NCBI GenBank assembly: GCA_011032825.1
Contig: JAADJZ010000004.1
Coordinates: 1,922,001-1,986,000 of the forward strand
Direction of reading: 5' to 3'
DNA length: 64,000 bases
DNA from: Massariosphaeria phaeospora
Lineage: Eukaryota > Ascomycota > Dothideomycetes > Pleosporales
The notes beneath the pieces are model-generated. The model was not told the origin of the DNA, searched no databases, and was given only the letters and a program-made list of their open reading frames with translations. The position numbers were made by a program, and so were the translations under genes. Below, piece by piece: positions 33,009 to 42,190 of this stretch; within the stretch, counting starts at the first letter, position 1, and each line of letters opens with the position of its first letter.

Positions 33009-33998
33009 CTATACGACCTCGTACGGTGTCTTCCAACCTAGTGCTTTAGTAAGCGTTCGATTAAGAATGTACGCGGCTGTGCGATACATCTTATGTAATA
33101 GATTCTTTGGTAGGTTCGCGTGTATGCGCATAGCGCGAGCTCGCTGAGTAAGGACTCCGCCTGCGCGCTCAATGAGTCCATTCGGCTCCTTTGTGCTGGG
33201 TGGAGCTGGCTCGTACAGCATTCCCAGTTCGTCTGTGGTGTTGATTAGATCGTTGCCAAATCCCTTTTCGTTGTCGCATTGGATAGCGACTACGTTAGCA
33301 TTGTACACGCGCTGAATCTTGCGAATCAAGGCCATGAACCAGCGTGTGAGAGTCGGCTTGTCCTTTCGCTTGATTGTAGCTATCTCATGCCATTTTGAGT
33401 ACTCGTCCATCGAGTGCGGAGCGTATTTGCTACCGTCGATACACTCCTCTCCCATAGGGATAATGTAGATCAAGTCTATCGCGACTCGATAGAATGGTCG
33501 TTGTGCACAGCTCTCAGCCGGGCGCCTCGAGATAATATAAGTCATTCGAGCTTCGATACACGTCTAGCAGAGACAGTCTATATAGTCTCCTATCAGTTGG
33601 ACACCAGTGACGTTTGGTTCGAGTTGATCGATAGCCTTCCGGCCTGAGTGGCCCCATATCAGATAAGCAGCACGTCGATCGACGACATTGGTAGGCTTTA
33701 GCGCGTACGACGGGCGGTACGATGCTCCAAAGGTACTCAATCGTGAATGTAAAAGTGATAGAGGGGGTCGGCGTAATGGCTCTGCATCAATGAGCCAGTG
33801 TCCCCCATTGTACTCGAGTTGCGCGATAACGTTTGATGTCTGTCGCATGTACAGGACGTCGCAGCTAGAGTCGAAGTAAATTAACTCTGTACGGCAGCGA
33901 GCGAGTCTTAGGACGCTTGTAAGAAAGCCTTCGACGTACGCAACGTGCGTCAGCTCTAGCGTTAGCAATCCATGTAGCGTACGGGCTACGAGGTCCAT
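33009..33998 (-). pseudogene. Copia integrase with GAG-pre-integrase region
   Basis: The downstream frame (33545-33009) is an integrase core with its three acidic residues visible: Asp in VAIDLIYI, Asp in AIQCDNEKGFGN and Glu in NGLIERAGG. The upstream frame (33998-33564) is the pre-integrase region, with a GHSGRKAIDQL word. The two are separated by a TAG (DCLC*TCIEAR, expected Gln). Apart from stops the catalytic triad is intact. Confidence 0.82.
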
Positions 33999-34076
33999 CG
34001 TGCCCCAAGCTGTAATAGAAATACAGCTATTGCTAGCATTAACAGAGCAGCGCTCTGGGTTGTCGCTCGTCCTCTT

Positions 34077-34286
34077 CTAGCCTTTCCATGTCTCTGAGTT
34101 GACAACGTGTGTGTTGGATCTAGGATCAACAATCCATCGATTAAGTAGGTTAGTCTGAGTAGTGTCATCAATAGCCATTGTTGTAAGAGTTCTGACAGAC
34201 TTGGTGAGAGCTTCGATCGCGATACCGTCATAACCGTCGTGACCGTCGTGGCCAAGTGTCATGAGTGATGGGCTAGTTGATATCAC
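34077..34286 (-). pseudogene. Copia protease region
   Basis: The word RWIVDPRSNTHVVNS occupies the place of the Copia aspartic protease motif (hydrophobic, Asp, Ser/Thr/Pro, Gly, Ser/Ala). The glycine after the active-site aspartate is changed to arginine, which would be expected to inactivate the protease. Confidence 0.55.
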
Positions 34287-34361
34287 GAACGTGTCAGTGT
34301 TGGCAGGTGGCTTGCCGTCGTCAACTCGTAGTGAGCTAGCGCTCTGAGGTTGGCGAGCTGC

Positions 34362-35384
34362 TCACCTCTCAAGAGCAGTCTTGATGCGCGCGTTGATCTT
34401 AGAATCCTTCCGCGCTTCCTCAACCTTGGGTATAGCCTCAGCTGCAGGTTGATAAGACTTCGGACGCTCCGGGTAGCGGGTATTTAGGATGAAGCAGTTG
34501 GTGTACCAATGCTTCTTTGCGCAGATACAAGTTGGCGTTGGTCGTGGGCTATCACGATGACCTCGACCAGTTGATGTAGCCTCAGTCGGCTTCGTGATTC
34601 CGAGCTCAGCAGCAGACACTGCTAGGCCAGTAGAGTGAGGCTTCGTACGACGTAGATACGTGGTCATCTCGGCGACGTACGTCTCAAGAGATGAGATCTC
34701 AGCGGTAGTGCCTCGCGCTTCATGCTTGAAGATCTCGCGCAGGCAGGATGTAGCGTATTCTTGATCGAGCGCTTTGCAGGCGATTAGAAAGTCCTCTTGA
34801 GGTCGGTTGCCGTCAGTCTCCGGCAGCTTAATTGATTTGCCCTAGGCGGTGATATATACCCAGTTAGTCAGCCATTGCTCGACCTTCTTCGCAGCTCGTG
34901 GAGCAGTCTTGAGTGCAGTGTATTTATCAGCGAGCTCGCGGCGGCGAGTCGCGTCTGTTGGGCAAAGGAACTTCTTGAGAGCGACCAGTCGGTCGTAGGG
35001 TGTCTCGTGATCCTTGATCAGGTGTATGTGGCGTACAGCAATCGTCTTGCTGATGTCCGTGTTCAGGTCGGCCAAAGCCTTCTTCTGGGTGCGGTACTCA
35101 GAGCGGCGTCGCTCCCATCGATCGCATTCCCATCGGTAAGACTCTCGGTCGTCTGCAGTTAGGTCAGAGAGCCTGATAGCTCCAGCCTTGTAGTCGATGA
35201 GTTGAGGCTCGATAGCCTCCGTCAGCTCAGGGAGAAGCTCCCTAGCTACGTCAGGATTGATATACTGCCAGAGACCGTGGCGATTGGCAACGTCTCGGCG
35301 AATGAACAGCCAGGTAAACCAGTCGTCAGGCGTGTTCAGTATGACTGTGACGCGCGTCACAGCGGGGTCAGACTCAGCAGCCAT
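34362..35384 (-). pseudogene. Copia gag with CCHC zinc knuckle
   Basis: The gag frame starts at an ATG near 35384 (MAAESDPAVTRVTVILNTP) and runs as a mostly helical capsid-like region to a TAG at about 34842 (YITA*GKS, expected Gln). It continues in the next open segment (34667-34362), where a Cys-x-Cys-x3-His-x4-Cys zinc knuckle (CICAKKHWYTNC) lies about 45 residues in. The knuckle would bind the element RNA during particle assembly. Confidence 0.75.
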
Positions 35385-35520
35385 TGCAGATAGCTGTAGT
35401 CGTATATGTGATGCGTCGTGGGTGAACGCGGTAACAGGTGCGCTGTGGTGGACGCGGTATAGCAACGTGCGACTCGAGTAGAGTGACGATTGCAGCAGCA
35501 GGTGAGAACAATCCTAGGTT

Positions 35521-35537
35521 GCAGCCGGGCTCATAAC
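35521..35537 (-). promoter_or_regulatory. primer binding site for a half initiator tRNA-Met
   Basis: Next to the 5' LTR the plus strand reads GCAGCCGGGCTCATAAC, which is the anticodon arm of initiator tRNA-Met (GGGCTCATAAC containing the CAU anticodon). The minus strand (the element sense strand) is therefore complementary to the internal, not the 3'-terminal, part of this tRNA. Drosophila copia and some fungal relatives prime from such a 5' half-tRNA. Confidence 0.7.
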
Positions 35538-35701
35538 TGTTGCGGTGAGTGCAAGCAGTGCGTAGGGAATTGAGGATTGAACTGAGGTTGTATTATCTAG
35601 AAGCTACAGAATTTGTAGGTGCGAAAGCACAGACAGCGCTAGTCCTAGATAAGCGTAGTATTCTTATCCATCTCATAGGGTAAGAGCTATAAACCGTGAC
35701 A
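35538..35701 (-). repeat. 5' LTR of the Copia element
   Basis: 164 bp, TG...CA ends, identical to the LTR at 30408-30571. It is followed on the element sense strand by the half-tRNA-Met primer site. Confidence 0.93.
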
Positions 35702-35724
35702 TCTTGAGTCAGGGAAGTACTTAC
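35702..35724 (-). other. 5' half of the intron that received the Copia element
   Basis: On the minus strand a GTAAGT donor (35724-35719) precedes the insertion. The matching acceptor, CACTGCAG, ends at 30367 on the far side. Removing the element and one TSD leaves a 59-nt intron, a normal size here. The downstream exon reads ALHLQGHDPKAYMDVLRLAQ. The branch site is not obvious. Confidence 0.45.
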
Positions 35725-36009
35725 GACGTACGCGATGCCATCCCTCTGTTCCTAGAGGAACATACCTAGAAATTCCAGCTGTGGGGTCTTGATAAGGCCC
35801 TTTAGACGGTTAGCATGCAACGCGAGTGGTGACGATGGGGTGGGATCGAGGAAGTTGGGGCTAGAGCAGAACTCACCAAAGGGCCGCAAAGCTTCGTTGA
35901 ACAAGACGATGAGGATGATAAGATTGTGCAGACGGAGTTGCTGCCAACGTGCCGGACAGATCGGGTATGCCGCCGCGGATCTTCTTGAGTATGAGGGCGT
36001 CAAGGCCTT

Positions 36010-36740
36010 AAAAATTTTTGTCCAGATTTGTGAGGGCGGGAAGGGTCTTGCAAGTCCGTTGTTGGCTGGTATCGCGGCTGAAATCCCGATGGGAATCCAG
36101 GTGGAGGTGCTTGCTCTGGAATTTCTTACAAACCTGCTGTTGGCTGGTATCGGGGCTGGTATCCTGGTGGGAATCCAGGAGGAGGTGCTTGCTCGGAAGG
36201 CCTCTGGAATTTGTGTCCAGATTTGCGAGGTGCTCTTGTTGAGGCTGAAGTGACTAGCCCTCCAGACCGGGAGAAAAATTAGGGAGGCCACGACGGCCTG
36301 GGCGGGTCTCTTCGTCCTTTGGGGAGTAGGGGGAATATTTTGGTGATTTCTGGGCATCGAGATTCAAGTTGAAGCGGGGAGGAGTGCTCTTCCCATGCTG
36401 AAGAGGGTATCAATTTCTGTCCAGATTTGTGAGCCCTTCCCACAGGGAAAGAGACGAGTGCAAGGGCACGAAGCCCTTGGGAATTCCTGTCGAGCTTTGC
36501 AAGGTCCTCTTGCTGAGGGTGAAGGTGAGGGTGTGTAGCCCTTGAAGTTTCTGTCCACATTTGTGAGGCCCCTACTGTGGGGAGGGAAGCGAGAGCGTAA
36601 GGGTGGTGGGAAGGCCTTGGAGTGCTTGCGGATAGTCGCGAGCCAAGGCTGTCCTCCTGTTGAGATTTGCGAGGTTCTCTTGTTGAATGTGAGCGTGGAT
36701 AGCCGGAAACATGACTGTGGGGAGCGATCAGGTTTTGTTG
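36010..36740 (-). repeat. degenerate repeats: LxNLDxN word (six copies) and 78-bp tandem unit
   Basis: A word like TGTCCAGATTTGTGAGG recurs near 36019, 36209, 36419, 36487, 36551 and 36660. On the minus strand it reads as TNLDRN-like or, in another frame, SQIWTxI. Between the first two copies a 78-bp unit is tandemly doubled (starts 36061 and 36139), encoding in one minus-strand frame a Pro-rich PPPGFPPGYQPRYQPT-like peptide. This looks like an amplified piece of a proline-rich protein exon. Confidence 0.55.
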
Positions 36741-37500
36741 ACGCGCTTCAGGGTTTAGGATAACTGGTCAAGTTTACTCGGAGCGAGGGTTACGGGATAC
36801 TTCACGATGCGTCGAACAAGGATAGCAAGGCTACGTGCAGATACGAGGGGAGTGGCAGAAGGGTCTTGAGGTGGCTGTTGCAGTCAAGCAGAGGTTTCGC
36901 GGGTGATGAGAGAGAGCGCAGCGAACTTGTATTTCACAGCAGGAACTACGTGGGAAGCAAGGCTGGCGATGGGAGGAGATTTGAAAGCGACCTAGTGGGC
37001 AGGACCATTGTACAAATGAAGCAATTGCGCAGCATGTCTTGTGTTAGGTCGCGAAGCGCTTTCGCCTTAGCACTCACTGCAGCTATGCCACACACCGCAG
37101 TGTGATCAACAGTGACGAGCTTCATAGCCTTCAGGTGGTATTTTGTGGACGGAGAATTGAAACTTGGGAGCATTCGGGCAGCACAAAGCTTGTCGCAATT
37201 CCTTAGCGAATTCTATTGCAACGGTAGACCTCTAGAGGTAGATTATCAATCCAGAGCAGCAGCGTGGTTGCACAATCATTCTCAACGATCTATATGCATC
37301 AATGAAACCGCAAGACGTTGATTGTAGACCTTTCGAGCATCTTTCGTGGATGCCAAAACGCAAACATTCGACTCACACCACCCTTGTCACAGTCTAGTAA
37401 GCGTGCACCGCGAAAAGCTTGACCCGCTAGAGTGGCTTTTCAATGCACGTCATCCTGTTTGTCACGAATTACTAAGAAAACGCTCCCAAAACCTGACGTA
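36741..37500. other. no recognisable gene; change of strand bias
   Basis: I see no gene. Fragments upstream of this point read mostly on the minus strand and those downstream mostly on the plus strand, so this spacer is the turning point between the two mosaic blocks. Confidence 0.3.
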
Positions 37501-37505
37501 GTGTA

Positions 37506-38063
37506 ATGACAGCCCTGACACAAAGCCAAGGCTCCGCTCAGGTTGACCCCGCCCCGCCGTGGCCACCTTCACCGTCGGTTGGGCTCCACCAGCGGGATCC
37601 GGAAAATGCCGCATCTGCCCGCCATCCTGTGGCGCGGCTCTCTCGCCTGGCGCCCTCCGCCGCCGTCTACCTCTATCCCCAACTCCACGAACTCCATCTC
37701 CCTCCCCTCTACAACCTCAATTTCTGCAATACTACGAGTAGGCCGTACAAGCGACGCTCAATCTTTCTATCTGACGCCTCCTGGCAGGTTGTTTACAGCA
37801 AGACCGTGTGTCATACTCTCGCCGACTTAGCAGGCACCATGGCACCACGAAACGTACACACGTCGCACCCACCTGGAGTAAAGAACTTTCTTTGTAATAA
37901 GGCTCGCGCAAGCCGGCAATCTTTGTCGCATTACCAAAGACCCTTCTGCTCTTCAACCCAAACTACCCCAGCGCTTCCCACAAGCGCATACATCAGAACC
38001 ACTGAGGAGACCCACGCAGTCCTGGAGCGAGCTGTCGTAAGTTCACTGGCATCTCGAACTTAG
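37506..38063 (+). other. uncharacterised plus-strand open frame with shared exon module
   Basis: An ATG-initiated frame of 185 codons covers this stretch, but 37898-38000 is the copy of the exon module at 30223-30321 read in a different frame, so the whole frame is unlikely to be a native protein. The region is proline-rich early on (PPWPPSPSVG). Product unknown. Confidence 0.25.
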
Positions 38064-38116
38064 AGCATCTCTAACATTCCGTTCATAGTTGGGGGCTCGC
38101 TCTGCCCCCAAGACAC

Positions 38117-38246
38117 CTTCAGCGCCATGCAAAACGTGCAGTCGCTCACTGCGCTCTTCAGCGCCATGCAAAACGTGCAGTCGCTCACCGGGCTCTTCAG
38201 CGCCATGCAAAACGTGCAGTCGATGGCGCTGAAGAGCGCGGTGAGC
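38117..38246. repeat. 39-bp minisatellite with an inverted copy
   Basis: Three 39-bp units start at 38117, 38156 and 38195 (CTTCAGCGCCATGCAAAACG...). The last runs directly into an inverted copy of the same sequence (ATGGCGCTGAAGAGCGCGGT at 38223), so a hairpin of about 25 bp can form. The plus frame reads FSAMQNVQSLTAL repeated; the minus frame reads FCMALKSAVSDCT repeated; both stay open because 39 is divisible by three. Confidence 0.7.
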
Positions 38247-38254
38247 GATTTCAG

Positions 38255-38545
38255 AGACCACCTGGTATCGCCATCTGGTCGGTGAGTGAAGTCCTCGTCT
38301 TTGAAGCCGCCCTTCTCTAACGTACTAGACCTGATGCTACCATCGACAACATCCACGCACATTGAGGTCATCCTCGAAGTACACACATGGGCGCGCGAGT
38401 ACTTCGAGGATGACCTCAAGTATCTACCACACCCCGAGACGTTGATCTACGAAGAGGTTATGCCCAGTGGTCTCGCCCATCTAGTTGGTGAGTGAACACC
38501 TCGTCTTTGTATCCGACCTACTCTAACGTGCTAGACCTGATGCTC
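38255..38545 (+). repeat. duplicated exon-intron-exon unit (introns 38282-38328 and 38488-38534)
   Basis: Two 47-nt introns with the same donor (GTGAGTGAA), the same CTCTAACG branch site and the same CTAG acceptor are embedded in matching exon ends: exon before reads HLV, exon after reads DLML in both copies. The unit repeats at 206 bp. The exon between the copies encodes HTWAREYFEDDLKYLPHPET and is open. The duplication therefore includes exon borders, and all splice signals are kept in both copies. Family unknown. Confidence 0.65.
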
Positions 38546-38669
38546 ATCTCAAGCTCCCTAAGTCGACGAGTGTGTCCCGCTTCATGGAGAAGCTCAAGCA
38601 TGCGCGATCTGGCTATTCAGCAATGACGGCACGACTCTAATTGATCAATTAAATTAAATTATACCGCAA

Positions 38670-39385
38670 ATTCGTCCCCTTACTGGTCCACGTGAGTCTA
38701 CCAATTCGTCAAAAGAATCGCCGGCTGACCTATCTGCAGTATCTGCCGATTCCCTCTCCTAAGCGGACTTCCCGGTATGGTCTACGTGAAACGCCATCCG
38801 CAGGTGTACGGCCCCCCAGTTTCCACAGGCCAGGACCCTCCAATGAACGGTCGAACCCCCTTCACCCTTCTTTCGACGAGCTCTTCATGCATGCCCTATA
38901 CCCCCTCTGTTTCGAGTGCACACGGCTGGAGAAGGACCGCGATGGATGCCCCAAAATCATAAATCTGGGCTGTTCGCGGATGGATCTGTTCCCTCTCCGC
39001 AGTTATTTCGCCCCGCTATCGGCAAGCTCTTCCAACATGTCGTACACCCCTTCCCCACGCACTCCGGAGCAAAGCTTCGGCTTCAATCCTGCGGATCCAA
39101 TGTACGAGGACCAAGAAAACCACTGAAACGACAACGCATTTGGTACCATCACCACACATCTTCAACCTGTTTGCCAACCACGCCTGCGAAGGCCACTGCG
39201 GCTGACGTTCTCTCTCCGCCCTCCAAGCAGGCTTCCACTTCTGCTTTCCGCGACATCTCGGAGCACGTGTTCACTGGTCCATCGTGAGTCTACCCATCCG
39301 TTAACAGCATCGTTGGCTAACCTGTCTGCGGTACCTGCCGATTTCCTCTCCTAAGCTTGTCCCCTTACTAGTCCGGTCCACTAGC
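38670..39385 (+). repeat. second duplicated exon-intron unit (introns 38692-38739 and 39284-39331)
   Basis: Two 48-nt introns share donor GTGAGTCTACC, a GGCTRACC branch site and following exon TAYCTGCCGATTYCCTCTCC. The first ends in CAG; the second ends in CGG, so its acceptor is destroyed. Exon sequence between them carries loosely repeated MPYTPS and MSYTPS peptides (near 38890 and 39037), showing the exon was doubled as well. A partial third copy of the CCTTACTGGTCC word lies at about 39362. Confidence 0.6.
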
Positions 39386-39698
39386 TTCCACCTCTCCTCT
39401 TCGCCCGATATCCGGTACCTATCACGCTTCCTCTTATCCAAATCCCATGGCTAAGCGTTACGCTAGGCGTACGAAGAGGTACGTCAGTTGCCATAGTATC
39501 GTAGAAGAGTGCAAGCTGAGTCAACCAAACAGCATATGAATGTCGTCCTCGCCGACACGGAAGAGTTCCGCCGAACTCGACGACTTGCTGGGGCGATATC
39601 GGACGACCGCCCAATATCACCGGCGCTGCATCCCGCAACAGCTATCTATATTCGGAACCTCATGCGTCCTCTAAGGCCCGAACCCCTCGTCCACATCT

Positions 39699-39950
39699 TA
39701 TGCCCCGTGCACACCTTATGCCACGTGCAATAAGGCATTCGCCAAGGAGACGGTCTACGAAGCTCATTTGAACGGAAAAAAACACAAGAAGGCTGTCGAG
39801 GCTAGCCAAGCGAATGAAACTAGCGCTTCCAAAGCTAATGGTATTTCTCCCGAGATCCAGCGCTTAAGACAACGTGTTGTTGCCGAGGCAGAGTTTGCGT
39901 CCGATCTGGCGTCAGAAGCAGGCCGAGTCTCAGTTTCCAGAGGACGCTGA
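39699..39950 (+). pseudogene. PRP9/SF3A3-like zinc-finger fragment
   Basis: A plus-strand frame reads CNKAFAKETVYEAHLNGKKH and continues KKAVEASQANE, then an acidic helix to a stop. This matches the internal C2H2 (U1/matrin-type) zinc finger of PRP9/SF3A3, the 60-kDa subunit of the U2 snRNP SF3a complex. The first zinc cysteine position appears as tyrosine in a short 18-bp doubled stretch (TATGCCMCGTGC, 39699 and 39717), so the finger is damaged. Intact PRP9 is about 500 residues; only some 75 are present. Family assignment rests on the finger alone, and another zinc-finger protein of the same superfamily is possible. Confidence 0.55.
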
Positions 39951-40639
39951 GGGCAAGGCATTCATCGATGTTAACGGCCGAAGAGTCGTACCGCTGACAG
40001 GCACACGTGGAGTTCCTTTTTGGACAGGAGTCTAGAGTCTATCAAGACGACAGGTTCCAAGGATCAATCGAGCCGTGACAGCTGGTGTGACTCGAAGCCA
40101 GATCCCTTTCATTACGACTCCCCACAGAGTAAACGCGAGATCTCTGCGGCCTCTTCACGCTTTATGGTTACGCCCGAAGGATCGCTCGAGGGCAATACAC
40201 CGCTGCCCGAGGAAATCGACATTGACCCCTCATGGAACGTTTCCACACCTACGGTCACCGGCACTGGTCGAGAGCGTCCCCAGCAGCGACCCCAGGCCCT
40301 AGTTCTCTTCGCGAATATCCCTGGCGCACCGCGGGTGGTCACCGAGTCTGAAGAGCGACGCGCAGTTCGACTGACTATCCCTTCCGCCAACGTTACTTCT
40401 CTTTCAGACTTCCAGGGTTCCGACCCATCTGCTCTGCGTTTCACGTCGACGGCGCACTGTGCTTCGTTGGGAGCTCGGATGGCAATCCCCAACCCCGCAG
40501 GCTCCGATCAAACGGGGCTTCCCAAGTATCCTGGGGTGCCGGCGGTTGCAGCGCAAGGCTTACCACCTTTCGCCGATTTCGATTTCGGTGGCTGCCCGAG
40601 GACGTCGACATCGACACTTCCTGAACGCGTTGATCGACA

Positions 40640-40705
40640 CAATCATAGGCCCTACTACCACAGTGGAGTGCAAGGACGGGATAGTATGCGCGGGCATGCA
40701 GTTCC
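40640..40705 (+). repeat. dispersed repeat TVE(C/Y)KDxIVCAGM, copy 1
   Basis: The stretch CACAGTGGAGTRYAAGGAYG to ATAGTATGCGCGGGYATGCA is found here and again at about 41313-41365. In both copies one frame reads TVECKDGIVCAGM or TVEYKDEIVCAGM. It lies directly before the U1C fragment in copy 1. Function unknown. Confidence 0.55.
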
Positions 40706-40714
40706 CCAGTACTC

Positions 40715-41038
40715 CACGAGCAGACGCAGCTGGTTATTAATAGTATCACCGATGCGTATGTCTCCGAGGGACAGGCGAATCCGTCACATCAAGGCATGGG
40801 GCCGATGGGAGGATTCCCACCAGGGCCTGGCTTCCCCCCGCATGGCTTTCCTCCACCCGGGTACCCGCCGTATGGTGGCCCGTCTTTCTTCCAGCAGACC
40901 CAGCTCGGCGGACAGCCTTTCTTCCAGTACAATCAAGTCGGAGCTTGGGGCAACTCTGGAGCTCCCGGCACCCAACCTCGAGGAGAACCCACAGCGACAC
41001 AGTCAACGTACGGTGCGCCTTCGCCATCAGCCCGATAA
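40715..41038 (+). pseudogene. U1C (YHC1) fragment, middle and proline-rich tail
   Basis: The plus-strand frame reads EQTQLVINSITDAYVSEGQA followed by GMGPMGGFPPGPGFPPHGF, a 108-codon match to the U1 snRNP C protein after its zinc finger (usual form: an EKAQ-x-VIDSIT helix, then a Gly/Pro/Phe-rich tail). U1C stabilises U1 snRNA pairing with the 5' splice site. The N-terminal zinc finger and start codon are missing; upstream lies the dispersed repeat. The tail ends naturally at TAA (41036-41038). The 343-codon frame at 40020-41051 that overlaps it is a shadow. Confidence 0.72.
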
Positions 41039-41606
41039 TGCCGTAGGGTGAAATCACCAACCCGAAGATCCTCACTCCCCCTCATGAGGTTGTTGAGCTG
41101 TCGCTGAGGTCTCTGCCAAATCCGAGGTTCCCGATGTCCCTGAGAATCGACAACGTCCTATAACAGTACTGTTTCCTCTGCGGTAATCGCTTCATTTTCC
41201 TAGCATTGCTGACAATTTTTAGACTGCCTGCGACCCAACTTAAGTCGCTCGACAAATCTGTACTTATTCACAAAATCCCTTTCCTTCACCATCGACTACA
41301 ATCCCGGAGGCCCACAGTGGAGTATAAGGATGAGATAGTATGCGCGGGTATGCACTTCTCTAGTACTCTACGCCGGGAAGCCTCTCGAGGCAGGAAGCAC
41401 TTAACTTTCGCATCAGCGAACCGCGATTCTGCTACGTACACCACTGAAACAGGAGGTCAACAGCCTTTCAAGGACACCATACCCCCACTACGCCTCGACA
41501 CAACGCCTGCTACCATCAGAAGTGGTGATCCCTTTAGTGAGATGCCCACAGGCTCGAGGTCCTTAGCCCCTAGCCACGACGTCAACACGATCAGCAACGC
41601 TTCTAG

Positions 41607-41891
41607 GAGAACGAGTTCGTTCTGGTTCAGCTGTTTCAGAACAAGTACAAGTCGTGCAAGTCGGCCAAGATAATGTCCGACCCGATCACCGGCATGGCGC
41701 GCGATTGCCGGTGAGACCTGGGATAGGCGATGCGAGCCAGTTCGACAAATATGTCGACAAACTCGAAGCTCCATACCGCGATATCGGGACTTCCCGACGA
41801 ACAAGAACAGCAGAAAGCTTTGACCGAGATGCAAGGCGTGTATTGCGGCAACCGGCCAATGCGGATCTCGACCGCGACACCGAAGAACAAG
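41607..41891 (+). pseudogene. NAM8 RRM fragment interrupted by another module
   Basis: Two plus-strand pieces match RRM2 of NAM8 (U1 snRNP-associated, TIA-1-like). Piece one (41607-41711): ENEFVLVQLFQNKYKSCKSA then KIMSDPITGMARD, ending in TGA. Piece two (41796-41891), in another frame: DEQEQQKALTEMQGVYCGNR then PMRISTATPKNK. The expected RNP1 strand (GYGFVRF) between them is replaced by about 85 bases that include the RPGIGDASQFDKY module, also present at 10.7-11.0 kb. A GTGAGA at 41711 resembles a donor, so the insert might have arisen at an intron. The RRM cannot fold as encoded. Confidence 0.75.
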
Positions 41892-41980
41892 ACCAACTGT
41901 CAAGAAAGAGGTTACAATACAGAGCGCAGAGAAAGGCAAATCCTGGTCCAATCTGGATCGGCAGGTCCCGCTTAGCATCC

Positions 41981-42190
41981 GTCCCCTCCCCTCACCGCCA
42001 CCTAAAAATAATCGTGAAGCTATCGTATCCATCCGCACCCTCCCCTCACCGCCACCCCACTGGTCTCCTGGGGACGAAGTCAGAACAACTCAGGACCGGC
42101 AGGTCCCCCTTACCGACCTGCCCCACTCCTGGGGACGAAGCCAGAACAACTCAGGACCGGCAGGCCCCCTTACCGTCCTGCCCCACCCCC
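41981..42190 (+). repeat. 61-bp and 48-bp tandem duplications
   Basis: CCTGGGGACGAAGYCAGAAC starts units at 42067 and 42128 (61 bp, nearly identical). Just upstream CCTCCCCTCACCGCCACC occurs twice about 48 bp apart (near 41983 and 42031). The sequence is C-rich on the plus strand, with no visible gene. Confidence 0.7.

Larger units (their letters stand above)
30403..35706 (-). mobile_element. complete Ty1/Copia LTR retrotransposon with TSD
   Basis: The element spans 30408-35701 (5,294 bp) and is flanked by a perfect 5-bp target duplication TCTTG (30403-30407 and 35702-35706). Both LTRs are 164 bp, begin TG and end CA, and are identical base for base. Coding order on the minus strand is gag, protease, integrase, reverse transcriptase and RNase H, which is the Copia order. 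The frame is broken by many TAG and a few TAA stops, most explained by CAG to TAG or TGG to TAG, so this copy cannot make its own proteins. Identical LTRs mean the last insertion is recent, so the coding damage probably predates it. It sits in a 59-nt intron of a minus-strand gene remnant. Confidence 0.93.

Noticed and set aside
38255..39331. Labelling the duplicated introns as introner-like elements.
   Set aside because: Exon ends are duplicated with them, which points to segmental duplication; genome-wide copies would be needed.
40020..41051. 343-codon plus-strand open frame.
   Set aside because: It overlaps the better supported U1C and dispersed-repeat frames, has biased composition and changes character along its length; judged a shadow.
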